From contig CM072806.1 of assembly GCA_037013495.1 (NCBI GenBank), positions 5,605,001 to 5,669,000 of the forward strand: a DNA stretch of 64,000 nt, read 5' to 3'. The notes below the pieces were generated by a model. It did no database searches and was not told the origin of the DNA. It was given only the letters and a program-made list of their open reading frames with translations. Both the position numbers and the translations under genes were made by a program. This stretch comes from Hippophae tibetana. Its lineage: Eukaryota; Streptophyta; Magnoliopsida; Rosales; Elaeagnaceae. Shown here one piece after another: positions 32,420 to 44,967 of this stretch. Each line of letters begins with the position of its first letter. Position 1 is the first letter of the stretch.

Positions 32420-35400
32420 GTATATATTTCTTTTTATATCAATTAACTTATTTATGTTTCTGTATATATCGTTATATAATAGTGCACAAGAATAAGTGTT
32501 AATAGATAAATGGACTTGTACATGAGTTTAATGGTTTTAGTTCCAATAATTATCTCACGCATACAATCCCCAGAAGAAAAAAAAACACATCCTCTAGCTT
32601 TTCTACCATTGATAAAAAAAATGAATTATTATTCAGAATTGTACACACAAAAATTAATTTGTTTTGTATTTTAAAAAACATTTTAAATTTTTATAATTTT
32701 TTTCAATCTTCGTTACAAAATTATTATGATTTTTTATATATCAAAATGACTATTCTATCTTTATTATATTTTCAAATCCATAAAATATTATTATTCACAA
32801 TATTAATAAATTATATGACATGTAAATCCAAATATACAAGATAATACAATTAACCTAATATAATATTGATACTACCTATATAACATATAAATTAATGAAA
32901 TAGAATATGTCATTGTTTTCACTGTGGTTCACATTTATCATGTGTTTGTTCTCATTTTTAAGTTTGGTTTTTTCAAAATTTTATAATTTACAATTTAAGA
33001 ATATGTTAATCTTAATATCAAATCAAAATATGTGTATTTTATCTCACATAATACAAATTTATATCTATAAGATTTCAAAAATTGGCCATCATGTATTATA
33101 ATTAAAATCTCCTTATCAACTAATCTTTTACTATTATCTATTTAAAATAAATTAATATATATTATATTTTAAATTAATTTTCATTAAAAATTTACCTTTT
33201 AAGTCTGGTAATACAAATTCACATTTATAATAGCTTGACATGATTAGAAGATAATTTGTATCAATTCACTTTTTTAAATTAGAGAGTTGAAGAGAAATTT
33301 AAAGAGATAATTGTATTTGTCTCTAATAAAATAATATTTAATTTATTACCAAATTCTATAGAATTAAATTTTGATAAAAATATATAATGAATATATAAAA
33401 ACATAAGATACTACATATTATATGTAAATTTATGTTAATATTGAAACTATCTCTTTATACTTATCTTCTTATAGGATAATTGAAGGATTATATTAGTTGT
33501 TAATTTTATTTAATATTTATGTGATATTAATATTTATTTACTAATTCAATACTTATAAATAAATTACCTACCGACAAAACCTCCTACCACTTAATGTTAA
33601 CTAATTTACACCAAATATTAACTAAGTAATATTTTTATTTACAGTCTTGGATAAAGTATAAATCTATTAATAATGTTATATTTCAAAGTTTATTTTTTAT
33701 TTTCTCAAGTAATAATATTTATTAAAAGTAGAGATATTAAATTTTTTATCTTATCATATATAACGTATATTATTTAATATTACTAATGAATTTATAAGTT
33801 AAAATTATATATCTTATTTAAATCTTATATCATCTCGTAATATTTCATTTAAAATTATCTATAATAAATTTATAATTATTATTATTATGGATAAATATTT
33901 TTTTATAATTTTCTCATTATTTAATTCCATTAAACATATATAATACATTTTATCTCATTAATATCTTAACTTATTAAAAAATAAATAAAACAAAATAAGA
34001 TAGGATTACACGGTACTCTTTATCTCAATAGAGATAACAAAATATTATTAAATTATAAAAGTGAACATAATTATATACGACTAAGTATCATCATTTTATT
34101 TCTAAAAAGTAAAAAAAAATATCATCATTTTAGTTGACATGTATTATATATTAAATTAATAGGACATAAAAATTATAGATATTTACATAATGTTTGACAC
34201 CTGGCTAATATCCTTACCTACCAACTACAAAAGGAAAACATATAAAAATCTATATGCCATAAATTTCATCACAGGACAAACTCAAGAACGTCCCAATATA
34301 GATTGAAATTAAATATATAAATAAATAAATAAATGATGTTTTTAATTTTATTGACCAATTATATGATCTTTTATGAAGTCAATTATGAATCTCATCACCC
34401 CTAGCTTATTTATTATATCAAATTTCTAACAATTCTAATGATAGTAAAAAATTAATGATATTAACGTAACTAATTTTATTATTATAATAATAATAATATA
34501 TAATCCTTTTATCATATTATTCTAATTATATATGTATATCATTATTTTTAGTTAAAATTATAAATAATAAATTATTATTGTGACAACAATACTAAAACTA
34601 TAAATGGTTGTATATTAGTATGCTAAAAAAATAACACAAATAAAAATTTATTTTCCATTTGTATAAAATCATCGAAGTGTTAGTAGTCATAAAATAAAAT
34701 TATAATAGAAGGTTTAATAAATATTGGTTTAAGGGGTTAGATTTTATAATTTGTTTTTTTAATTTTTTTAGTTATATTATATCAACTTTTTTTTACATTG
34801 AGTATATTTAATTAAAATGTTAATATAATATACTAAATATGTTTAATTTTAAAAGATAATTTACTATGTGATACCAAAAAAATTAACACATAACTTAATT
34901 TAATTCAATTCCAATATTTGAAGTAGATATGTTAAATTTGAAAAGATGATAAATAAAAATAAAGAAATTAAAATATTATAAAATTAAAAAGTAATGATAT
35001 TATTATAATAACTTTTATTAGTATCATAATAAAAATATATAAAATGTTAATTTTATTTATATATTTATATCATATTATTGTATAAAACTTTTATTAATAA
35101 AATATTGTTGTAATATTATTAATTTAAAATATGGTAATTTTTTTATCAACTTAAAAATTAATAGTGTAACTTAACCACATATATATATATATAAATTAAA
35201 TATAATTAATATAATTAATATAATTTAAATATATATTTTAAAATAAAGAATAAAAAGTCTCACCAACCACTTTTTCAAGGTAAGCTGTCAAGGATAGACT
35301 TAAAGACTAGCACTGAAATTTCAACTGACATAATTTTTTTTTAACATCTCGCATTTAGTCAAATCTTTATACTCACTTATTACAACACTTATTACCAACC

Positions 35401-35471
35401 ATTAAGTACGGTAGTATTTTATAGTAATTTTATTTGTTACTCTTTAATAATATAAAAACAGTTGTATTTAT
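30810..35471. other. AT-rich spacer
   Basis: No supported gene. A (TTA)n microsatellite is at about 32388-32419. Several T-runs give short low-complexity open frames, for example at 31623-31919, 32659-32844 and 32907-33101. None has a recognisable domain. Confidence 0.55.
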
Positions 35472-36381
35472 TACTATAAAAAAATATTTAAATCGATATA
35501 TAAAGTTGATTCGGTGTATAACCGACGCTATCCACGTACGACGTAACGTCGATTGACGTGGTAAACCGATGCTATCCATGTAGTATAGTGTCGGTTAACA
35601 CCTGGAACCGACGCTACACACGTGGATAGCGTCAGTTAACACGTAGAACCGACGTTATACATGTGGATAAATTCTTTTCTCTTCTTTCTTCCTCACATAA
35701 AAATTATTCCAAACGCTGTATAACTCTCAAAAATCCAAAACTTCTTTCACTTCTCCTCCACTATTTCTCATTTTTCGATCACCTATAACCATTAATTCCA
35801 GCATCGGTTAGTGGGTTTTTTCCTCTCTAACTAATCTTTTAGATCCCTTATTTTTTAGTAAAATACTCAAAATATTTATACTCATTTCTCACTTACAAAA
35901 TACGATTTTTTCTTTATTTTCTTCATTTTGTCACATCATTTACTCTTGTAAGTATTTCTATTAATCCTACGCACTTATTATTCATGTTTTTTTCTGTTAT
36001 TATGTGTATAAATTTTTATATTTTTGTTATTATGTGTTATTATTTATGTGTATAAATTTTTGTATTATATATGTAAGTTTGTATTATAACGTGAGAAGAA
36101 GAATATGATGATCTTGAATAACATAAAATAACACCAAGACAATTTTTCTGCTATTAATTAATTTTTTATTTTTTAATTATCTGTATTATTTAAACTATTT
36201 GTTAAACTGATTTTATTTTTTTCTGCTATTATTTAGTGATCGAATACATGTTTTAATTTGAGTATAATAGAAAATCAGTAAATTTTGTAAAAAAAAAAGT
36301 TGATTCACGCGTTAAAATGACTTTAAATTTTAAATTATTTTATTTAAAGTCGGTTCATTAATATTTATTTTTGTAGTAGTG
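35472..36381 (+). mobile_element. Deleted non-autonomous CACTA element 1
   Basis: The left end TACTATAAAAAAAT (first C of CACTA changed to T) and right end TTTTTGTAGTAGTG are CACTA termini. Subterminal repeats of the form ACCGACGCTATCCACGTA and GTCGGTT fill the first 200 bp. Near 36090-36120 it keeps the last codons of the transposase seen in the full-length element (GATGATCTTGAATAA). It is about 0.9 kb, with the transposase removed. It is in plus orientation relative to the gene. Target duplication is unclear (TAT and ATT). Confidence 0.75.
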
Positions 36382-37056
36382 ATTATTTAAAACATTTTTT
36401 TACCACATTTTACCTAAAATACTATATTAATAATATTTCAAAAACTACCGGTAATTCTTTATGCTAAATAACTTAACGAGGAGATGTTATACAATCCATA
36501 TTAATTTATTAATTTTTTTAACTAAATAGTGAACATATATGGTTATTTAAAAAAAAAGAACATTTGTTACATTTATGCAAGAATCATATTACAAATATTC
36601 CATGATAAATTAATTATTTATCCCCAAAGTAATGACAAAAACTCGTAATAGTTTTTCTCTTACAGTATTATTAATAAGTGCTTTCACACTTTCTAAGTAT
36701 ATACTTACTAAGTCACTAAAATTTGTGTAACAAGTAGACCATGAATTTATGGAGAAGTATTAGAATGTAAACATATGAGTGCGTATGCTTTTGATATGAC
36801 ATAATCACGTGATTATGTTGTAATAAGAATCCAAATTTGTTAGAACACTTATAACTCATTACATGTAATATTTAGACTCTATAATACATATAAGCACTCA
36901 CTATTAATATTATTCAAATTTACATACATTTTTAGCTTTATTCTTCTCTCCCTACTCACTTATGTTATCAAATTTTCATGTTTTATGTCATATAATAAAA
37001 AAATATAAAAATATGTTTTTATATATATCACATAAGTCTCTTACATTAAGTTAAAT
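36382..37056. other. AT-rich spacer
   Basis: No gene or element recognised. Confidence 0.55.
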
Positions 37057-37370
37057 GAGACATTTAGTTATTTAAAAAAATGTGTTATTTGATCCCTTAT
37101 TATTTATAAAAAATGTAAAAAAAAAGTACAAAAATGATTTTTGATTAATATTTTAAATAAAATAATATTTTTTTAATACTTTGTTTTTTTGATAAATAAA
37201 GAAATGATAAAAATTATTAAAATATTAAGTAAATAGTTAATTTTTTATCATATATCTATTAAATTATTGAGTGAATAATATTTTTTTTATAACTTTTATA
37301 AAATATAAAGAAATAAATGAAATATTTTATAATGTAAGAAATAAATTGTTTCAAATATCTTAATATAATA
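37057..37370 (-). repeat. Dispersed AT-rich repeat, copy 2
   Basis: The reverse complement aligns by eye with 6106-6390, including CTATTTACTTAATATTTTAA and GATCAAATAACACATTTTTT at the end. Confidence 0.4.
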
Positions 37371-38140
37371 GATATTTATCATAACTCATCCTATATATAA
37401 TGTTTTAACATTTATTTATTGTGAAATGGTATCGATTATTCGAGGATCTTGCAAGCCTCCAACTCTTAAATAGTTGGAATAATTCTAAAAATTACTGTAT
37501 AAAAATAGTACATTAACTTTTTAGAACTGAAATTTCTTCAAAAGAGGAAAGAAACGTCTATTACAATAATTTTTACCTTGGGTTAAATTCTCTTTTCTTT
37601 TATTAAATATGTTAAATTTATCGTATTTATTCAAATTACTCTAAACCCCGCAATTCAAACTAAAAAAAACATTTCAAGAAAAAATAAATACAACACATAA
37701 TAAAAGGGTACAATTCATCTTAAAAATAATAAAAAATTAAACCATTGAAAAAATTAATAATAAAATAATTAAACTATTATAACTAACATAATTAAAAGAT
37801 TTTAGATCTATTTATCTTTTATAACTAGTTGAAGCAATTAGGTGGACATAGAACAAATAAAATGAGAGTTGAAAAGAAGCATTCTAACAGAAAATGGGTT
37901 GTACATAAGATGATATTTATTGATGGAAATTCACTTATTTTTCTCTAAGCAATAATTTTACCAAATTTTCTTTATTAGTTTTCAAATATGAGTTCGACAT
38001 TAAATAAGGCAATACACGTTGTAATTTATAAATTATTTAATTATTTTTTAATGGGAATATACATCAACATGTATATTGTTTTTATTTCACTTATGATATG
38101 TTATAATAAATGTAACCAACTTCAAACTAATAAATAAACA
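37371..38140. other. AT-rich spacer
   Basis: No gene or element recognised between the dispersed repeat and CACTA element 2. Confidence 0.55.
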
Positions 38141-39155
38141 CACTATTACAAAATGAACTATTAAAGTCGGTTAATGCGTTGAACCGACTTTAAATTTTTA
38201 ATTTTTTTTTCAAAATTTATTCATTTTATTATACTTAAATTAAAACTTGTATTCGATCACTACATAATAGTAGGAAAAAAACAAAAAAAATGTTTAATAA
38301 ATAGTTTAAATAATACAAATAATTGAAAAATTAAATTTTAATTAATAGCAAAAAAATTAACATGATGTTATCCTATGTTATTTAAGATCATTATATTCTT
38401 CTTGTGATGTTATAATACACAATCTACATATATAATACAAAAAATTATACACATAATATACAAAAAAAATGAATAATAAGTGCGTAAGATTAATAGAAAT
38501 ACTTACAAGAGTAAATGAATTAACAAAATGAAGGAAATTGAGAAAAAAATGATGTTTTGTTAGTGAGAAATGAGTATAAAAAATTTGAGTAGTTTGCTAA
38601 AAAAAATAAGGGATCTAAAAGATAAGTTAGAGAGGAAGAAAATCTACTAAATGACGCTGGAATTGGTGGTCGTAGGTGATCGAAAAATAAGAAAAAGTGG
38701 AGGAGAAGTGGACGAGGTTTTGAGTTTTGAGAGTTATGTAGCGTTTGGAATAGTTTTTGTCTAGGGAAGAAAGAAAAGAAAAGAATTTATCCACGTGTGT
38801 AACATTGGTTCTACGTGTCAACCGACGTTATTCACATAGTTCGTAGCGTTAGTTGACGTGTTAAACTGACGCTACATGTAGACGTATCGTCGGTTCTACA
38901 TGGATAACATCGGTTCACCTACGCTATGTAGTGTCGGTTGACGTGGTAAACCGACGCTACACGTAGGACGTAGTGTCGATTGAAGTGGTGAATCAACACT
39001 ATCCACATGTGTAGCATTGGTTGACACGTAAAACCGACGGTATGTTCACGTATAACGTCCGTTTTTAACCAAACTAACTTTAAATTCATTATAAGTCGAT
39101 TTTCGGAGAAAATTGACTTTACATATCGACTTAAATATCACATTTTTTAGTAGTA
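38141..39155 (-). mobile_element. Deleted non-autonomous CACTA element 2
   Basis: Starts CACTATTACAAAAT and ends TTTTTTAGTAGTA, flanked by ACA on both sides (38138-38140 and 39156-39158), which fits the 3-bp CACTA target duplication. A subterminal array at about 38800-39060 has many ACCGACGCTA/GTCGGTT motifs. At about 38385-38415 it matches the 3' end of the full-length element's transposase gene (AAGATCATTATATTCTTCTT). About 1.0 kb, in the opposite orientation to element 1. Confidence 0.8.
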
Positions 39156-39658
39156 ACATAAAGTTTTATTCCAAATTTTATGTAGGGGTGATAATTTGTG
39201 TCTTAACTCGATTAATTTAATCGAACCTAGATAAAAAAAATAGAATCAAACATAGATCGAATTAAATTTAGACTAGCTCAAAAAAGTTCAAATTGGGTTC
39301 AAATCAGTCCATTAACTCAAAATTAAATTAAAAATATTGTGATTTTGTAAAATATGTATAAAATATTATAGATGATATTATGACTTTAAGTATTAAATGT
39401 GATATATATTGTTTTAAATTTTAATATTTAAATGATAATGTAATAGAATATTAATAATGGGTATTTTTTGTGATCAATTAATTGTTATAACATTTTTTTT
39501 TCTATTTTTTTTAATGATGTTTAGACTAATAGGTGTTAATATCATTAAAAATATTTTTTATTTATGAAAATAAAAACAAATAAATTAACTAAATAACATG
39601 TAATTAGAAATTTGAATTAACCATTTCAAGAACTTCAACAAACGAATTACCTATTTTT
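39156..39658. mobile_element. Possible hAT-like fragment upstream of the second copia element
   Basis: At 39184 the sequence TAGGGGTGATAATTTGTGTC, followed by TCGATTAATTTAATCGAACC, looks like a hAT-type end with subterminal motifs. No matching right end or target duplication is proven. A weak candidate, GAGGGTAGTTT on the minus strand, lies near 50130 beyond the copia 3' LTR. The rest is AT-rich. Confidence 0.3.
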
Positions 39659-39850
39659 TGTTAATAATTCCTTAATGGTATATTAGTTGTATGCAACTAA
39701 TATACTTTATCAGCTGTATATTAGCTGTATGCAACTAATATACTTTTCCTAAAAAGCACTTTTCCAAAAAGCAGATTCTTATTTCTTGTATTTAAACATG
39801 TATTAGTTCATTGTATTTTAAGATTGTAAAATACATTTCCAATATATTCA
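39659..39850 (+). mobile_element. 5' LTR of the second Ty1/copia element (192 bp)
   Basis: TGTTAATAATTC to ATATATTCA. The 3' LTR (44896-44967 plus 49946-50065) has the same length and differs at about six positions. It contains tandem copies of GTATATTAG(T/C)TGTATGCAACTAATATAC-like palindromes. The flanks are T-runs, so a target duplication cannot be assigned. Confidence 0.93.
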
Positions 39851-39853
39851 ATT

Positions 39854-39866
39854 TGGTATGAGAGCA
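39854..39866 (+). other. Primer-binding site of the second copia element
   Basis: TGGTATGAGAGCA, three bases after the LTR. It matches the initiator-Met tRNA primer site with one change (C to G). Confidence 0.85.
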
Positions 39867-40442
39867 GAGAAAAAAAAGAAAAAAAAAATTTACCGGCTTC
39901 TGAGCAAGCAGCGCCACCTAGCGCCGCTGCCATTTTTTATGCAGATTCGCGAGTTCCAGTCCACGCTGTCCAGTTCGCGAGGTCTAGTCCGCGCTGTCCA
40001 GTTCGCGAGGTCAAGCCCGCGCCGTTCAGCCCCTGCGCGCCGTTCAACCCCTGCGTCGTCTTGCCCTGCGCAACAACCTTGTGCCGTCTTTCCCTGCGCA
40101 CCAACCCTGTGCAGCAGCTCGCGCAGCCCTGCGCTCCGTCCAGCTCGCGCACCCTGCGCCGTTCCGCTCGCGCAGCCCTGCGCGCCGTCCAGCTTCTTCC
40201 TGCATTTTCTGTGAGTCCGTACACTGAGCTGCTCAGTTTTTTGGAAATTTTGTTTCCTTTTTTTCAATTTTAAGTTCTGCCCTAATCAGCCCTGGCCCAT
40301 CAGTTTTTAAGTTCAGCCCCTTAGCCCAACAGCCCATCAACCCATCTGCCCAAGCCCATCAGCCCATCAACCCATCTGCCCAAGCCCATCAGCCCATCCC
40401 AGCCACACAAAAAAAAAAATTCCGCTGCACAATATATAGATA

Positions 40443-40476
<34 letters not shown>

Positions 40477-40491
40477 TCAATTATTATTTTA
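39867..40491 (+). other. Untranslated leader with a GC-rich block and 30-bp repeats
   Basis: 39940-40205 is strongly GC-rich with repeated motifs (TCCAGTTCGCGAGGTC, GCGCAGCCCTGCG), unlike all surrounding DNA. At 40331-40390 a 30-bp unit beginning AGCCCATCAACCCATCTGCC occurs twice without change, with a partial third copy. A (TTA)n run fills 40444-40476. Open frames in the GC-rich part overlap in three or more frames and look accidental. The leader may hold packaging or translation signals. Confidence 0.75.
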
Positions 40492-41369
40492 ATGGAAGAT
40501 TCAAGACATAATCAAGTTTCCAGAATTCATGAGGTTCCAAATTTTGAAGTTTCTGTTAAGAGTTCAGAAATTGGTTCTTTCGGGGGTACTAAACTTAATG
40601 GTACAAATTTTCGAACATGGAAAAAAGTTATGTCTGTTTATCTTCGTGGGATGCATAAGATGGGACATGTATCTGGGTCAATTCAGGCTCCTAGTCAAGA
40701 TGATATAGAAGCCTATACTAGGTGGGAAGATGATGATGGCTTTGTCATGTCAATTCTATTTCGAGCCATCACTGATAATATATTACAAATGGTGGAGGAA
40801 TGTGAAACTGCTGAGGCCATATGGAATACCTTAAGCGATCTCTATACAAATGAGTCTGACTTTATTCAAGTTCATGAATTCATGTGCAAAGCTGCCGGCA
40901 TGCAGCAAAATGGGCAACCAGTATCTTTTTTTTTACCAAGCTGAAAAATGTATGGGCTGAAATTGACTAGAAACGCCCGTGTAAAATTAAAAATTCAGAA
41001 GACATTCTGTGGTACCAGAAGGAGAAGGAGCTTGAACGCGTACATGCCTTTTTAAGAGGTCTTGATACAAAACATAATAGTGCTAAAGGCGAATTGCTTC
41101 GAATGTCAGACCCTCCGAGCTTGACTACTGCTTTTACATACATCCGTAAAGACGAATCTCAGCAAGAGAGTCTTCATCAGGCACATATTGAGGTATCAAG
41201 CCTAGCCATTCAAGCCAAATCAAAGGCACCCTTCCTCCAGCAGCAAAATTCAATTCCACTTCATCAGTAGGGACCTCCACCGGGTTTTACCAATCGCCCT
41301 CGTTCTCCCTGCTCTTATTGCAATGAACAGGGGCATCTTCGTGAGACTTGTTGGAAACTACATCCACAC
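40492..41369 (+). pseudogene. Copia gag, frameshifted
   Basis: The ATG at 40492 opens a typical copia gag N-terminus (KLNGTNFRTWKKVMSVYL; EAIWNTLSDLYTN). After a run of nine T (40926-40934) the coding phase moves by one and goes on in the pol frame with FLRGLDTKHNSAKGELL. Stops follow at 40968-40970 (TAG) and 41268-41270 (TAG). A complete zinc knuckle, CSYCNEQGHLRETC (CX2CX4HX4C), lies just before pol. The homopolymer position means the shift could be a real slip or a sequencing error. The two stops show real decay. Confidence 0.87.
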
Positions 41370-42470
41370 TTGAAACCAAAAGCAGACTACTATGCGGCAA
41401 AACGACAAAATGGGTATCGTTCTAAAGCAAAAACAGATGCCGTGCAAATTGTCCAAGAACCAGACTACTATGGACAGAATCATCCTTTGGAATGTGGAGG
41501 TATCCCTAAAGCTTCAATAGCTGGTCGTGGTAAGATTGGTATGACCTTAAATGTTTCTCACTCTGTTGGGTCTAATACTTGGATTATTGATTCTGGTGTA
41601 TCTGATCATATGACTTATGATAAATCTTATTTTAATGAGTTATCTCCCCCACCAGTGTCTTATGTTACAAATGCTAATGGTGAGGCCTTTCCTGTCTTAG
41701 GACAGGGGTCAGTTCATATCACTCCATCTTTACAGCTCCATAATGTTTTATATGTACCTGACTTATCTCATCACTTAATATATGTCCCACAGTTGAATAT
41801 TGAGTCTAAATGCTTTGTAACCTTTTATCCTATGTATGTGATTTTTCAGGATCTTCTTACCAGGGAAATAATTGGTCGAGGGTATCTGAGGGGAAGATTG
41901 TTCCGCTTGGATCAGAACTACGGAGGGGAGAAACCAGGAGCACGGGCAAGCACTGCATTGACTTCTAGTTCCGATAAGCTAAGTGAAATTTGGTTGTGGC
42001 ATCGCCGCTTAGGGCATCCGTCTTTTAGTCTTATGAAAAAAACCATGCCTACTTTATTTATTGGTGTTAGTGAGACTGTATTGCATTGTGAGACTTGTGT
42101 TTTGGCCAAGAGCCATCGTGTTACTTATTCTCCTAGTATTTCTAATAAAAGTACTATTCATTTTGAATTAATTCATTCTGATGTTTGGGGACCATCTAAA
42201 GAGCCCACTATATCGGGTATGGGATATTTTGTTTCATTTATCGATGATTGTACAAGGTTATCGTGGATTTCTCTTCTTAGAACAAAAGATGAAGTTTTTT
42301 CAGTTTTTCAAAATTTTCATACCTTTGTTCAAACACAATATAATACCATCATTTGGATCCTCCGTTCTGACAATGGAGGGGAATATGTTAATCATGTTTT
42401 TCAAAAAAAATTCAAAACACATGGGATTATTCACCAAATTATTTGTCCGTAAACACCGGAACAAAATGGA
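41370..42470 (+). pseudogene. Copia pol: protease and integrase
   Basis: Continuous with the gag zinc-knuckle frame. The protease has WIIDSGVSDHM (the usual DSGAS is DSGVS here). The pre-integrase zinc motif is LWHRRLGHPS ... CETCVLAK. The integrase core has Asp in HSDVWGP and Asp in RSDNGGEY. A TAA at 42450-42452 falls just before TPEQNGVSERKN, which holds the third catalytic residue (Glu). The frame is unchanged after the stop, so it is a simple nonsense change. One active-site neighbour and the stop argue against activity. Confidence 0.88.
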
Positions 42471-44895
42471 GTGTCTGAAAGAAAAAATCGTCATTTACTT
42501 GATATGGCTCGTGCACTATTATTTAGTGCTTATATGCCAAAATACCTTTGGGGTGATGCTGTACAAGCTTCCGCCCATCTCATCAATCGTCTCCCATCTA
42601 GTGTCCTTAACGGCAAAATCCCATTCCAAATTCTCGCATCTTATGTCTCCTTATCATCCTTTCATAATCTTCCTACCCGTGTATTTAGTTGTGTTGCTTT
42701 TGTGCATGTTCCTAAAAATCAAAGATCTAAATTAGATGCCCGGGCAATTAAATGTGTGTTTGTTGGATATGGAAGTTATCAGAAAGGGTACAAGTGCTTC
42801 CATCCACCAATCAGAAAGTATTATGTTACTATGGATGTTACCTTCTTTGAGGACATGAGTTATTTTTCCTCACCTGATACTGCTCGTCAGAGGGAGAATA
42901 CATATTTCGAAGAACTGTATCATGGTGAGGGGGAGGCATTAGGTGAGTCACCAACTAATGTTTCAATGAGACCATATGAGACTTCTAATTCATTGAATCC
43001 AGTCATTGCAGAAACAGATGCTTCAAGTATTCAAGCACCAAATTCACTTACAGCAAATGACATTGAACACAGAACTGTACTCTCAGGCATTACTCCTACC
43101 CTTGATCAACAACTCCCTGGTACTGAAGGTCACTATTCTGAGGTATGTACACCTACTGATACTAATAACATCGAGTCTAATGTTGGACAGTATGTGTTAC
43201 CAAATAGGTCTACTCGAGGTCAACCAGCCAAAAGGTATGAACCAAATATTCATGCAAAATCAAAATATCCAGTAGCCAATTTCATGTCCACTAAAAGATT
43301 ATCTAAGTCATACAAATCATTTGTGAATCAAATATCTGGTGTATCAGTACCTAACAAAGTGCAGGATGCGTTGGGAGATCCAATATGGAGGAAGGCAATG
43401 GATGAAGAGATGGATGCATTAAAGAAGAACGATACTTGGCAACTTGTGTCACCACCACAAGGAAAAAAGGCAGTTGGTTGTCGATGGGTATTTACTATAA
43501 AACATAATGGTGATGGATCCGTAAATCAGTATAAGGCTCGTCTTGTAGCAAAAGGGTTTACTCAAACGTATGGTGTAGACTACGATGAGACTTTTGCTCC
43601 TGTTGCCAAAATGAACACGATTCGGGTTCTGCTCTCACTTGTTGCTAACCTAAACTGGCCACTTCGGCAGTTTGATGTCAAGAATGCGTTTCTTCATGGA
43701 GAATTAGCCGAGGAGGTGTACATGAGTCTTCCACCTGGGTATGTAGTTGATTCTCCTGGTAATTTTGTATGCAAATTGAGGAAGTCTTTGTATGGCCTCA
43801 AGCAATCCCCTCGAGCCTGGTTTGGAAGGTTTTCAAAGTTCATGCAAAAGGTTGGTTACAAACAGAGTAATTCAGACCACACTCTATTTCTCAAACATCA
43901 ACAACGGAAGGTAACAACCCTAATCATTTATGTTGATGATATGGTAATCACTGGTGATGATACTATTGAGATGAATAAATTACAAAGACAGCTAGCCTCT
44001 GAATTCGAGATGAAGGACTTAGGTGAACTAAAATACTTCTTAGGAATTGAGGTAGCCAGGGGTAGAGAAGGAATATATCTGTGTCAGAGGAAGTACATTA
44101 TTGATCTACTAACAGAGACAAGTATGTTGGATTGTAAACCTATTGACACTCCTATTGAGAAAAACCATTGTTTAGCAGAGTATCCAGATCAGATACCAAC
44201 TGATCGAGCTCGCTATCAGAGATTGGTTGGACGTTTGATTTACTTAGCTCATACTAGACCAGATGTTGCATATGCAGTAAGTGTGGTGAGTCAGTTCATG
44301 CATAATCCAAGTGAGAACCTTATGAATGTTGTCTTGAGAATTTTAAGGTATTTGAAATCGGCTCTAGGAAGGGGAGTAATGTTCTCTAAACACAACAATC
44401 CTCTTGAAGTCTGTGGATTCACAGATGCAGATTGAGCAGGAAGTATTACAGACAGAAAGTCAACATCGGGTTATTTCACCTTTGTGGGAGGAAATTTGGT
44501 TACATGGAAAAGTAAGAAGCAGAAAGTGGTGGCACGATCTAGTGCTGAGGCCGAGTATAGAGGTATGGCTCATGGGGTTTGTGAATTGCTGTGGATAAGA
44601 ACTTTGTTATTGGATTTGGATTTCGAACTCAAAAATACTATGCAGATGTATTGTGACAATCAGGCAGCCATTGATATATCACAAAATCCAGTACAACATG
44701 ATCGCACTAAGCATGTAGAGGTTGATCGTCACTTTATAAAAGAAAAGTTAGATGCCAAACTTATTAGTTTTCTTTTTGTTCCCACAGAAGAGCAGCTTGC
44801 AGATATACTTACCAAATGAGTTTCCAAGAAGGCATTATACGGTTCACTAAGCAAGTTGGGCATGATCGATATCTACGCGCCAACTTGAGGGGGAG
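42471..44895 (+). pseudogene. Copia pol: integrase end, reverse transcriptase, RNase H
   Basis: Open for 654 codons to 44435, in the same frame as the upstream part. It holds the integrase Glu (SERKNRH) and the reverse transcriptase (NDTWQLV, CRWVFTIKHN, YKARLVAKGFTQ, FDVKNAFLHGEL, catalytic YVDDM). RNase H begins at CGFTDAD, where TGG has become TGA at 44433-44435. It goes on in frame with SSAEAEYR and CDNQAAI to a further TGA at 44817-44819. The natural stop is probably at 44886. The order PR-INT-RT-RH confirms Ty1/copia. Reverse transcriptase itself is undamaged. Confidence 0.92.
44885..44895 (+). other. Polypurine tract of the second copia element
   Basis: TTGAGGGGGAG, immediately before the 3' LTR start at 44896. 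Confidence 0.85.
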
Positions 44896-44967
44896 TGTTA
44901 ATAATTCTTTAATGGTATATTAGTTGTATGCAACTAATATACTTTATAAGCTGTATATTAGTTGTAT
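44896..44967 (+). mobile_element. 3' LTR of the second copia element, left part
   Basis: First 72 bp of the LTR, cut at GTTGTAT by the CACTA insertion. It continues at 49946. Confidence 0.95.

Noticed and set aside
39858..40273. Several overlapping open frames on both strands in the copia leader
   Set aside because: They come from the GC-rich repeated leader sequence, overlap in many frames, and precede the real gag start at 40492.
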